Assembly (NCBI GenBank): GCA_947396885.1
Contig: OX377201.1
Span: forward strand, 61,406,623-61,470,622
Direction of reading: 5' to 3'
Length of the DNA stretch: 64,000 bases
Origin: Heligmosomoides polygyrus polygyrus
Lineage: Eukaryota > Nematoda > Chromadorea > Rhabditida > Heligmosomidae
Shown here in pieces: positions 10,401 to 21,534 of this stretch. A program made the translations under genes and the position numbers. Position 1 is the first letter of the stretch. Each line of letters begins with the position of its first letter. Under the pieces are notes generated by a model. It worked only from the letters and a program-made list of their open reading frames with translations. It did not search any database and had not been told where the DNA came from.

Positions 10401-11094
10401 TTCATTACGCCTTCATGCCAGGATTTCGGATTGCTTCCCAACCATTCTTTCATCATTTTTCACCCATATTCAATCTTACGTCTACTGCTACATGGCTGTT
10501 GTCGCGAATCGCGAGCTTCGCTCCTATCAAACCCCGCGGGCGCCCGTACCCTCCAGCCGTTCCTCCGCAAGGCGCGTGCTGCCCGGCCTGCCGCCACGGC
10601 CCTGCTAAAATTAGGCTCCGCTCATAAGCTCCGTGGCTATAAAAGCCGCGCGGTTCGGCGCCTCGGCACCTCTTCTTCGGTTCCGTTCGCCTCGACCGGG
10701 CGGTCCTCCTACCACGCGCCTCTTGTCTCTGGCACTAGGCTGTACCGATCCAATCCATGCGCGTCATCGTATCGTGGTCCAAGTCTTAGGCGCCGCTCTA
10801 CCGCGGGCAGTGCGCGCCGCCCTTTTGCCAAGACTCCAAAACCGCATCGGAAGAAGCTGAGGGGCCCTGGTACATCTCACCACAATTCAGTAGCTGAGGG
10901 CTTGACTGACGATCACGTGCCCCTTTGAACGGGTTCACTCCAGAGAGGCTCTCATTACATCCACTATTGCTGAAGCGGACATCATCGTCCCATTCTACTA
11001 AAACACTACTCCGCCCGATGTCTTACTCCTATAACGTTCTATATCTATTTGTGTTCTTTTCGTCGACGAATTCTGTAAAATAAATATGTAATGG
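10401..11094 (+). other. GC-rich segment with a TATA-like box; no identified gene
   Basis: Much richer in G+C than its surroundings between 10500 and 10870, with overlapping open frames of 165 and 95 codons (10431-10928, 10340-10627) whose products are Arg/Pro/Ser-rich and unrecognised. A perfect TATAAAAG occurs near 10638 in GC-rich flanks. It could be a promoter, a retroelement 5' region or a decayed gene. High GC alone produces long chance frames, so I do not call a protein. Confidence 0.3.
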
Positions 11095-11109
11095 TATTCC
11101 TGATCGGCA

Positions 11110-11403
11110 AGGGCGCGTGTAGCGCAGTCGGAGGAGGCGCGACTGTCGCGTGCACCCGATACCAGGTTCCTGGTTCGGATTTCCCGCCCAGGCCGACCAA
11201 GCCTTCCATCCCTCCGGGGTCGGTGAATTGGTACCAGACTTGTCTGGGAAGGATAAAGCGCTGACTTGTTCATCGGCTGGCCACCGCAAGTCATTGTATG
11301 GCCAAATACGCATTCATGTCGCCTCCACGACATCCCGTAGAAGTAGAATGCGCTGGCGCATCCCAGAAGGGATTGAATAACGCCGTCCTTTATCCTTTAT
11401 CCT
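11110..11403 (+). mobile_element. SINE-1 (tRNA-derived), 294 bp
   Basis: Starts GGGCGCGTGTAGCGCAGTCGG. The Pol III box A TAGCGCAGTCGG lies at 11120-11131 and box B GGTTCGGATTT at 11172-11182. A tRNA-unrelated body follows, then a TCCTTTA-type tail at about 11387-11403. It is flanked by TATTCCTGATCGGCA (11095-11109) and TATTCCTGTTCGGCA (11404-11418), a 15-bp TSD with one mismatch. The length is identical to the copy at 46542-46835. It encodes no protein and must use a LINE for mobility; which one is not evident from the tail. Confidence 0.85.
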
Positions 11404-11418
11404 TATTCCTGTTCGGCA

Positions 11419-11970
11419 GCGGATGAGGAAGCGCATGACAAGTCCCCTGTATTGAGTGCATTGGCTGTGTGTATCCATAATCGACGCTGGTGAGTTATCG
11501 ACCTGCAGCGTACTGGCTCGGCGCACCGGGCTCTGACGGGAGCGCGGTGTGCCGAGCCAGGAACTATACGGGCTGATCACCCGGTGAGGTAGGGCGGATC
11601 GGTGATAGGGATAGTGCTGCCGGAAAATCTGTTAGGGATCTTGCCTGTTTGTTGTTTTTTGCGTTACTTGTAGACTAGCTCGGTCTCCGGTTAGACGTGT
11701 GTCCACGCAAAACCAGTGAGCGGATATGGGCAGACGGCAAATACGTACAGCATCTCTGTCCCATACCTTCTTTATCTTCATTGTGAACCCCACAAATATT
11801 CAAGATGTCTTACCATCCAATTCTATTGGCCTAGTACAGATACCATATACATTTCACCAAAACACTCTTTTAGTAGACTAGTATACCGTAGTACATACCC
11901 ATTCCCCGCAATAGTGTAATCAATATCCATACAACACAGTCGAAAGCAGCAGCTGTATCTCCATCATTTG
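11419..11970. other. no recognisable gene
   Basis: Short frames only on both strands. A self-complementary pair (CTGGCTCGGCGCACCG near 11513 and CGGTGTGCCGAGCCAG near 11550) could form a hairpin. No other element signature. Confidence 0.4.
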
Positions 11971-12133
11971 CACATTTATTTATTTGTACGTGGATAGCCA
12001 CGTAGGTAAGAATAAACAGGCATAACAGAAACTAAAATAGTTACAAACCAACAGAAGGCATAGTAAATTAAGTCATATGCTTTAGTCCTACAAACAAGCA
12101 CAGAAAACAACAAGTCTAGAAGGCAGTAAACAA

Positions 12134-15060
12134 TTAGGAATCCTCTTGGAAATACCGCTCAACTTGTGTTCTGAATTGTCGTACAGTGCTAGGTAAAGTA
12201 ATATTCTTGGAGAACTTCAAGAATTCACTGCCAGCACGATTAGTGAAAAAAGCTGCTCTGGTATTACATTTTGCTCTAGGAACAATTATCTTCCACTGTC
12301 CACCCCTAGTGTTAGATGGAGAGACAGAGTAAAATTCCCGGAGCGAAAGGTTATTCATACCATTCACCATCTTGTAAATCATGATTAAGTCGTTTCTTTT
12401 CCTGCGAAACGAAAGCGTACGCAGACTAAAGATATTGTTCCGAGTGGATGCTGAAGGGATGGTGGTGTAATCAAAACCATGAAGTCTTATCCAGAGCTTT
12501 CTTGTAAAGCTATTTTGAACAGATTCTAGCCTATTGATTTCTTTTTTGCACTTAGGACTGAATACAGTCGTGCCACACTCTAATATCGGCCTAACATATG
12601 TCTTATAGGCGAACACTAAATGTGTAGGTGATTTAGTGCGTAGAGACTTGAATATAGAGTGGACAGCATGATCAGCTTTTTTCGCTACAAGTTCACAATG
12701 TTCTCGGAATGAAAGATTTATGTCAAATACAAATCCTAAGTCACGTATAGTAGTTGGGCTACCGAGCTGCATCCCATTAAGGTGATAACTCTTTCTGTTA
12801 ATCTGCTGCCAATGTGAAACACTTGGGATTTTTGTCCTGATAGAGGAAGGTTCCATTTCGCTGACCAATCTGCAATCGTGTTTGTTGCCGATTGAAGAGC
12901 AACATGATCTTCCTCGCCGGAAACCTTCTTATAAATTTTTATGTCGTCTGCAAACATTTTGCAGGCAACATCATAGCGACTAATCAGGGAGGGAATTTCA
13001 GCAGTATAGGTAGTGAAGAAAACCGGCGACAAAACGCCTCCCTGAGGAACACCACTAGTTACTGGAAAAGATTCTGAGAATGATTCATTTACTCGTACTT
13101 GAAACGACATATCGAATACAAAATGTTTTATCCACTTGATGATTCTGGGATGAACTCCTAAATCCGCAAGTTTGGTCATCAGTTTGTTCAAAGGAACCTT
13201 ATCGAAGGCTTTCATGAAGTCAAAGTAAATGACATCAACGTTGACTTTTTGATCGATGGCTAGAGTCCAATCATTCAATGCTGACAACGTCAGGGTTTCC
13301 GTGGAACTCCCTGCTCGAAACCCATATTGTTCATTGGGAATTAGAGAATTTGAATTTAGGTAGGACACAAGCGCAGATTTCAGCTTTTTCTCAAACACTC
13401 TGGCAAATACAGAAGTGATACTAATAGGCCGGTAATTGGAAGCTAAATGATAAGGCGCCTTCTACACAAGCGCAGATTTCAGCTTTTTCTCAAACACTCT
13501 GGCAAATACAGAAGTGATACTAATAGGCCGGTAATTGGAAGCTAAATGATAAGGCGCCTTCTTAGGGATTGGTGTAACAAATGCGTGTTTCCATCGAATC
13601 GGTACTCCACCTTGCATGTAACTAGCATTAAATATATGTTCAAGGGGGTACGAGATTGCAATGGCAACCCTCCGAATGAAATATGAGGGTATTTCATCTG
13701 GAGTAATGGTGTACGAGCTAGGTAAAGCACATAATGCATTGTAGATCTCTTCTTTATAAAACCAGACCGTGTCATCCATACTGGGAGGAGTGACAACAAC
13801 GGTAGAAGAATCCGTAGTTGTCGGGCAATCCGAAAAAGACTTCCGAAAGTGCTCAGCTAGTTTGGTGACCTTCTCGAAGTCCGTTATTGCTGAGTTTCCT
13901 GTTTCGTCTTTTAAGGAGGGTATTCTCTCAGGGCGCTTTAGTACGGCATTTAACAATTTATAAAATGATGTTCGCTTAGAACCTTCAAGAATTCTTCTTT
14001 CAACATACCTATTATACCTATCCAAACGTCGATCAAAATCGTCTTTGAACTTTTTGAAACGATGGAAGTGATGTAATGATGGGTGGTGTTGGTACATCAG
14101 CCAGGCTCTTTGTTTTTGCTCAAAAAGCCTGACCAGATGGGAAGGAAGGTTGCTGAAGTTTATGGGAACCTTTTCAATAGGAACGAACTCTTCAATGCAT
14201 TTGTGCAGAATAGCCAAAAAGAATTCGTATTTGTCATTGACACTAGAATGTTCCTCTAGCAGTGCTCTCCAATTTAGAGACAGCAGAGACTGAACGATGC
14301 GGTTGTAATTGGCCTTACTAAATGCTCTCCTTAATCGTTATGATTCTTTTCTTACAAAACACTCAAGCTTGAACGTGATGCTCAAATGGTCACTAGATCC
14401 TATTGGTGGTCTAAAGACAATGTCTCTAACGAGACCTGGATGACTACTGAGTATTAAGTCAAGCACATGTCCATAACGGGTAGGAGTCAAAGCGTTCTGG
14501 TGGAGTTTGTATGATTTACACATATCCACAAAGCATCTTGACGTCATAGAGCCACTAAGGGGGTGAGGTTTAGACCAGTCTATATCGGGAAGATTGAAGT
14601 CACCCAAAATAATGCACTGTGACTTGCAGGAGCAGACATCACTAATTACCTTAATGAGTTGAGTTGTGCTCGATATAGACGCGCTAGGAGTCCTGTAAAC
14701 TGCAACAAGTCTTAATGTGGTTTCAACTAATTTTAAATCGCAGCACAGTATTTCGAAACCATCTGGAACAGATTCTCTAAGATTAGCTCAAAAGAAATAC
14801 CAAGCCTAACAAGAATGAGTACACCACCACCTCTTCTATGAGCTCTGTCATATCTCAGATAACAGAAATCATCATATAGATTTCCTAGAATGGGTAGTAA
14901 GTCGGTTGCCTCATTTAGCCAAGATTCAGTAACAACAATAACGTCACAGTTAAGGCTTTGAATGGTTAACCTCAGTGGGAGGATATTTTTCTGTATGGAG
15001 CGTATATTACAGTAGAGACAATTCAGAACCGGAGCTGGTATCCGAGGACAACCTACTAGT
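12134..15060 (-). pseudogene. CR1-like A ORF2: endonuclease-reverse transcriptase
   Basis: The endonuclease begins near YCNIRSIQKN, then VTESWLN, RAHRRGGGVLILV, ILGDFNLPDIDW and the C-terminal GSSDHLSI (an Asp-His pair). The RT follows with NYRPISITSVFARVFEK, FDFMKAFDKVP, SGVPQGGVLSPVFF and the catalytic FADDIKIYK. The downstream part has the TIRDLGFVFD block and ends VERYFQEDS. In the family it nicks target DNA and copies element RNA. Breaks: frameshifts near 14335 and 12830, a degraded stretch about 14760-14790, and a TAG at the junction of the 99-bp duplication. Confidence 0.85.
13365..13562. repeat. 99-bp perfect tandem duplication inside the CR1-like RT
   Basis: 13365-13463 and 13464-13562 are identical. 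The unit is 33 codons long, so the frame is kept, but the junction creates a TAG on the coding strand. It duplicates the NYRPISIT region of the RT. Perfect identity means a recent event or an assembly duplication. Confidence 0.9.
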
Positions 15061-15140
15061 TTACCGATGACACGCTAAGCTGAGTGGCTTGAGAGGTTGG
15101 AATAGCTACACCATGAGAGTTCCGATAGGCTAACCTGGCT

Positions 15141-15784
15141 TCACGACTCTCTCTCTTCCTTAGTTAGGGAGGGGAGTATATAAACGCCTCTGTGTGAGAA
15201 AGAGGGTAACCTCGAAGCTCTCCTTATAATCAAAGACTGGTAATAAGTATTAGGGAGAACAACTTTCAAAAGGCGTGATCGGCCTTCAATCGGCTTTCCA
15301 AGCCTATATGTCAATTGGGGAATACAATCCACTTCAAGATGATCAAGAACACTTTTAACAAACTCGAAGTCGTGAATCGCTCTATCAGTGGATTTTGTGG
15401 CACTGGACTCTGCGACACCGGATATAACAGCAGAGCGTAGCCGCTCTTTTTCATCGACATAAGACAAAAATCTAGTCGAACTAGTGTCTTGTGTTGAGCG
15501 CTCTTCATTTTTCTGCCCGCCTCAGCTAAAGCGGTTTTCAACGCCGAATTCTCCTCTCGCAAGGAAGCCACTTGTTCCTGGAGTTCTTGGTTTTTCGCCA
15601 AGACCGCACATAGCTCCTTTTGAAAGGAAAACATATGGCTCATGAGGATCTTAATAAACCCGGGCGTTTTCTTATCTGCCTATAGTTGTTCGAAAGCTGC
15701 CGTCACGTCCTCGAAACCAAATTCATCACCATCAACTGCCACCGTTTTGCTCGATTTTTGGAGAGACGTCTTCGCAGGCGGCAT
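15141..15784 (-). pseudogene. CR1-like A ORF1 protein
   Basis: Starts at the ATG at 15784 (MPPAKTSLQKSSKT). The N-terminal third ends in an early in-frame stop. A coiled-coil-like stretch rich in Leu/Gln/Glu follows (KNQELQEQVASLREENSALK). After a frameshift near 15470 comes a C-terminal domain with VISGVAESSAT, YRLGKPIEGRSRLLKVVLP and a SLTKEERES end. ORF1 proteins of CR1/L2-type elements are RNA-binding chaperones that multimerise by the coiled coil. The same C-terminal domain appears, truncated, at 31408-31600. Confidence 0.7.
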
Positions 15785-15890
15785 ATCGATGGTCGGCCAA
15801 AGCACGAGAACAGAAATCGATTAGTTCCTGAACCACGAGCGCACACAGGCACGAAATGAACCACAGGATTTACCGTATATGGTGGCTCTG

Positions 15891-16179
15891 GAGTTAGACG
15901 ACACCTCGAAACCCGCCACCAGGTTTCTCAACAAGTGGATGATACAGGAGACCTTCGAAGATGCAGTGAAAGCGACTGTGGGCGACGAAGTCGGAGCACT
16001 GAGATATCAACATACATTCACCATTTCTCCCACAATATGAAATTCATAATCCATATCCACTTCAGTTTCTAATGCGTCATCATAGCTACAGTGTTTCGTC
16101 ACGTACCTTGCCGTTTCCTCATGGAAAGCGTCACGGAAGGTTTTCCTCCATCGATGGCGGGCACCAAAGTCGTTATTCT
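15891..16179. other. undefined boundary region
   Basis: Lies between the CR1-like 5' end and the BEL/Pao gag. It may hold the LINE 5' UTR, part of a BEL leader or host DNA. No repeat ends or TSD found. Confidence 0.3.
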
Positions 16180-18665
16180 ATATCTACTTGTAGGGTATAC
16201 AACAAATCGTAACTTCTACAAAGTGCCTACAGTTGGATCCGTCAAGGCACAAATCACGAAGGCTGCAAATGCAATTCGAACCTTTGTCGATGCGACGGAT
16301 GAGTCCCTATTCATATCGCCACCTAACAGCAATATATGGACCTAACAGAATTCCTCAAACAAAAAACGACGGTTGCCACTAAAATGTCACGTGTCCAGAA
16401 GCTCTTGATCCGGATGGAAGAACGGTGGGGAAGGGCAGAAGAATACGCGAGCAAACGGTCTCGGATAAGGAGCCAGGCATTCTTGTCGAATTTCGTCTGC
16501 ATTGGTACGCCAATGCGTGCGAACAGATCGTCGAGAAGGCCGAAGACCTCTTGGCGAGACTTCAAGCTGCTCTTGTCGTTGTCGATTCGCCAATCAACAG
16601 CAGCATCGTTCACTCCATGTCAACACCACCATAGATATGGCAGGAAAGGATCACTCATCCCTTCATGAGGGGTAAACGAAACATCTGTTCCTCCCATAAA
16701 AACCCTAAAGTGCTCCACAGCAAATGAGCAACAACACCCGTCAGTAACCATCTCTACATTTCAGTGGGAAAAAGATGTAGAGGGGCCGAACACTCAAGTG
16801 CTGCTTCATTAAGCTTCCGCCGTTCGAACTTCCAGATTTTTCAGAAGACATCCAAACCTTTCCGGAGTTCTGTGAATTCTTTGCTACAGCTGTACACAAC
16901 TACGCCAGTGTATCTATCATTAGGAAGTTCCTGTATCTCTGAGCAAAACTAAAAGGCCAAGCTGCTAGCTTATAGCTCCTCTGAATTTTTCATAGTGGAA
17001 TTATCAGGAAGCCGTAAAGATCCTAAATTACGCCTATGCTCGTCCGGAACTCCTACATGCTTGCCTATGCGACCAAATCGAAGCAGTTCCACTCTTCTTG
17101 GGCAAGGCACTACGATGTGCACCACAGAAGCCCTATTGACACAACAAAAACAGAAAGCATGGCAATAGCCAACATCATCAGGCTTAATGCGAAATATTCG
17201 CAGGAAATTCCCCATTGCTACACGGAGAGATGACCACAAGCTTCGAAAACGTGCAGGCGACTGGACAGTTGAAGAATTACTAGCAGCTCTCGACCAGGTC
17301 ATTGACGAGTTGGAAGTCACGGAAGATCCAGAGTAGAATAGAAACCTCTCTCCAATACAACTTCTAGGTACAACACCGTCCTTCACCTTCTCCAGGAACC
17401 GAACTTCAACATCATTCAAGTGTAAGGAGATGCACCGCCGATAGAAACAACTATTCACCAGAGAGCAGAAATTCAACACCGAAAAAATTCAGCACATCAT
17501 CGTTGTCCGTCCTGCGTCCAAGGAAGGCAACGAACCGGGTGCTGTTCAGAACTCTCTTGTCCTTACGACAGAAGACAACTAGCACGAGACGAAAATCTTT
17601 GTTGGTCTTGCCTACGAACAGGGCACCAGAGCAGAAGTTGCAGAGCACTACTATGCTCTATTTGTCAACGCCCTCATCACAGGCTCTGTGTTATAACCTC
17701 AACCAGATCAGAAGTCCTATTCGGCTAGACTCCTCGAGGCGCGATCTGTGCCACAGACCACGTTCACCACGACGAGATTCCAGTTTGGAATCAAGACGCT
17801 CCTTTAGAGGACATCACGCTTCTCCAGTCGGTCCGAACACCTTCTCAACCAGAAAAATACACAGCAATCGGTAGCAGTTGGTTCCGAGGAGGACGAAACT
17901 CGCCGCACCACAGAGTTGGCTTCCAAGGTCAGCCAACACAAGCTGGGAAAATTCGGATAAGTTACACGCCCTCAAGAGAAACGAGTGTTAAGTGATAGTG
18001 AGAGCGATACGCACGATATGTTGATACGAAATGTCGTTCATCATCTCCAGGAAGATCTCCTTGCCTCATGATTGTTGAAGCACTCGCCTATAATCTCAGT
18101 GCAAAAGCCAATAACGCGTCACTATACTTCTCGATAGTGGCAGCCAGCACTGATTTATCTCCATAAACACCGCTGAAGCTCTCGGCTTGTAAACGAAACA
18201 TCCAAAGGAGTCACGGCTGTAACATTCGGTGGCCGCGAACACACCGAAAAAATCATATCGAGTTACAAACGTATTGCGGGATCCAGCTCCAGGATCTCAC
18301 TCCTGTGAAGCTAAAACTCTGGACTCGTACACAAATAACATCTATTCCAGAGCAAATAAAAACGGACCAAACAGTACCACCCAAAGAGTCATTGGAATTC
18401 GATATCCTTATCGGGATGGATTACTATTGGAGTGTCATTATTCTCAATCACAACGAGAAGCTTCCATCAGGACTGGTACAGTCACAGACCAAATTGGGTT
18501 CACTCCTGTCCGATTCTAGCATACGACCCTTCCATCGAGTCCTAACTACATCTGTCGAGTTCGAAGACCACGACAAAACCATTGATACTATGGTTCGCAA
18601 ACTATGCGCACAAGACTGGGAAAATATGAAAGAACACACCGAGATAAACCACTCAGAAACAGTTC
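16180..18665 (+). pseudogene. BEL/Pao LTR retrotransposon gag-protease remnant
   Basis: A chain of frames broken by many stops and shifts. Gag-like blocks come first: VKAQITKAANAIRTFVDA (about 16240), HWYANACEQIVEKAEDLL (about 16500), ELPDFSEDIQTFPEFCEFF (about 16830) and WTVEELLAALDQVIDELE (about 17260). The retropepsin region follows, with a DSGSQH-like active site near 18135 and DILIGMDYYW near 18400. Block order and wording fit the BEL/Pao group. No RT, RNase H or integrase was seen and no LTR pair was found, so it is an old internal fragment. Annotated only as a broken copy. Confidence 0.7.
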
Positions 18666-18689
18666 AGCAGTATTGAAACACAGTTCAGG

Positions 18690-19173
18690 TCATAAAATGG
18701 CTAATACACTTATAGTTCCCGTGGAAGCTCGAGCATCCGCACACAGGATTTCGGTTTACTTCCCAACATTTTTCACCTATAGTCAATCCCACGTGTATTT
18801 CTAAATGATTGTCGTGTTCCAATAGATTTCTTTACCTATATTTGCTGCGGTCACTCCTCTTATAGAGCCCGACGTGTTTCTCCGTCGTGAGTTAACCAAA
18901 ACAAATCGAAGATTGACCAAAAGACGAAGAATTTAATAATTTCTTAAACTGATGACATACGTCAGGCTTTTTTAACTACGGCAAAGCGATTAGAGGCTTC
19001 CTTTGCATTTATCATCTTCTCTGTTACTGTCCGGATCCATCTGATGTAAACGATTTTGTTTTCCTCACAGGCAAAGGAGATAGAAAATTAATAACTTGGA
19101 AGCGAAAAAATAACATTTAGAGAATTTTGAAAAAATGATTAAATGACTGATTGCGTTTAAATAATACTATGCA
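18690..19173. other. no recognisable gene
   Basis: A/T-rich flank between the BEL remnant and RTE-B1; short frames only. Confidence 0.5.
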
Positions 19174-19838
19174 TTGAGTAAGTAAACTGATACTTAGGTT
19201 CTACCTTGCCGTGGTGTACCAGCTTGTAGTGGAAACTGGGATATGCGCAAGAATAAGGCTCGCGAAGCCGTTGAACAGTCTCCGTAACTAAAGAACCCAA
19301 AGTGCTCTAGCTCATGGTGGATCGGCGCTCTCCTTGAGCAACAGGAACGCCCAAGCGAGACTATCCTGCGGAAAGAATTATGCTGAAAAACAACTTCGTT
19401 TTTCTGCCTTAGTTCCCTGCAAGCTGCCACTGTCCAGTACGGTAGCGCTGAATCAGCAAACAGCCAAAGGCGAAGAAATCTCAGGGCCGTAGTCTACCAT
19501 CGGAAGCGGATAAGAGGGAGTCATTTGATTGTCTGCACATACAATTGTCGAAGCATTAACACGGCCGCTCAGTTATCGGCTTTAGTAGAGGAAACAAAAC
19601 GGATTTCTTGTCACGTGATCGGACTGAACGAAAGGAAACGTAAGGATCCTCTATCGTGCACGTGGAGCGATGGAACTGCCGTATTTCTCGGAACGCGTAA
19701 AGCAGAAACAACATCAGGAGGAGTCGGCTTTATTGTGGCATCGATTTCGCAAAGACGTAACAATTGTCACTTTCTATGGCCAACAACTCGGCGTGAAACT
19801 CTGGCGATGTATTCATAATTCAAGTACAGTGTATATAC

Positions 19839-21534
19839 CAGGGATGAGCGGATTAACAGTTATCCGTTATCCGTTATCCGGTTTCCGGCGGGTTTTGGCC
19901 TATCCGTTTTGTTGTTCGTTACCCGGTGGTTTTTGGCCGGATAACGAACAGCAAAATCTGGCACCCTTATGATTACTTAGTTGAATATAAGGACAGTTTT
20001 TAAAAATCGTTTTGTGTTTTTTCCACTGATAGTCGAGATACGTTTGCAATGCTAGTTCGGTGCCTTCTCTTAGTTTCAATGTCATAATTAGGCCAAACTA
20101 TAAACCTGCTCATAGCGCGTTCTGAAATGCAAAACACTGCCTTGCTCATTTCTATTTGTGAGGTTTTCACCAAAATTCCTTCTAGCATAATGTACTGTCT
20201 TTAAAAAAGGAATAAACCATCATACGAATCACTTAGTTTTAAGGATGTGCCAGATATTCGTTTTCTGTTTACATGATCTTTTAGCGCATTGAAACTATTT
20301 GTGCATAATTTCCGAGTGGTGGGTGGAAAGCCAGTACTATAATATCCTATCCTATCCTACTATAAATATAAAAGCGAGTGTGTATATGTATGTCACAAAC
20401 CTGTGTGAATCGGTAAAACATGTCGAACGTGTAAAGGTGACCCGCACGTGCATATAAAACCTGTCAAGGCTATCCTCATGTGCAGTGGATGGAGACGAAC
20501 AAAAATTAGCGGGAAATGACCAGGTTGGAAAAATGAGTGGAAGTATTCGAACGGACAATCACTATAGATCGACAGCATCGATTTTCGATCGGAGTTGTCG
20601 TTCAACACCACGATTTGACCAATCGGGATACGATTATGATTATGCCAATAATGGGGAGACCAATATTAATCGATGGTATCGATCTTTCGGCTGCAGTTAT
20701 CGGTTGTCGCCCAAATTTGACCAATTGGAGTGGGAGTCACACGACAGTTCCTTCGAGAGAATTACTCCCGCTTGCAGGAAATACTCCAGTATAAAGAGAT
20801 TCAGACATTCTAGAACAATATAACAGCATCAATTAATCGAATAACTGATCGACTATCACTTTTTCTGCAGATTAGACACTTCAGAGTGGGAATAGCACTA
20901 ATGCGGTGGGCAGCGGACAATGCGTACGTCAATCGTTTGGAGTTTTTCCCTTACTCTATTCTGTGTAATAAGCAAGATTATTTTTTCTTCTCTAATGGGG
21001 CCAAAAGGTCAATAAACCGTCGTGTCCAAGGCGTTTTGTTTTCAGAATTTGGGCAGAAGTCCTAACCAGACGTTTTGCGGCCGATAGGATTACGGGTAGT
21101 TGCTGAGCAGTAGAAGCAGCTGTTGACGAGCTGCGAGTTCCATACTAGTATACGTACTTGGACAATGACTTGTGGTGTCCAGCCGATGGACAAGTCAGTG
21201 CATTAACATTCCCGTGCAATCCTGATACCTAGACTGGAAATCCGAATCAAGAACATTGAATCGGAGTGCATGCGAAAGTCGGCACCTTCTCAGAGCGCGC
21301 TACTTCGCACCTCGAAGAAAAAACCGATAAGAAGGTTAAAAGTGGCTTATATGATATGTGACGAGGACGATATTACAAATCCCGACCTACTATTAGAGAA
21401 ATAATGGTTTAAAATTAGTTTTAATTTTTGTTGTTTGTTCGTTATCCGTTTTTTGCGTTATCCGGCCGTTTTTGGGAAAAATTATCCGTTATCCGTTATC
21501 CGGGTTTCAAAATTTTATTATCCGCTCACCCCTG
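19839..21534 (+). mobile_element. hAT-like DNA transposon hAT1
   Basis: Terminal inverted repeats start CAGGGATGAGCGGAT on the left and, reversed, CAGGGGTGAGCGGAT on the right. They are flanked by the 8-bp duplication GTATATAC/GTATACAC (19831-19838, 21535-21542). Both ends carry clustered TTATCCG/CGGATAA repeats. An 8-bp TSD, a CAGGG start and subterminal repeats fit hAT elements. The interior lacks an identifiable full transposase. About 19975-20260 matches a coding-like segment of hAT2, and 21150-21325 (minus) is a SINE-1-like stretch shared with hAT2. 20342-21120 is unexplained. Confidence 0.8.
21150..21325 (-). repeat. SINE-1-like segment within hAT1
   Basis: Minus-strand match to SINE-1 (blocks around TTCGGATTTCC, GACTTGTCCATCGGCTGG and ACAAGTCATTGT), strongly diverged. 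The corresponding place in hAT2 (59908-60165) holds the same segment, so it was present in the common ancestor of the two copies. Confidence 0.6.

Larger units (their letters stand above)
11972..15890 (-). mobile_element. CR1-like LINE, element A (near full length)
   Basis: Runs right to left: ORF1 (15784-15141), ORF2 endonuclease (about 15060-14338) and RT (14217-12134), a short 3' UTR, then the hairpin TACGTGG-ATAG-CCACGTA (12004-11987) and (AAAT)n down to about 11972. The 3' end is well defined by the hairpin and tail. The 5' end (about 15800-15900) is not, and I could not find a TSD. Frameshifts and a 99-bp internal duplication disable it. Confidence 0.8.

Noticed and set aside
10431..10928. 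165-codon frame as a real gene
   Set aside because: Arg/Pro/Ser-rich and in the GC-rich island where several overlapping frames are open by chance; no motif.
19187..19310. HDV-like ribozyme at the 5' end of RTE-B1
   Set aside because: A GGTTCT/AGAACC pairing and a CTAA word are present, but no P1 or P3 can be placed in the right order. The copy is old, so absence proves little.
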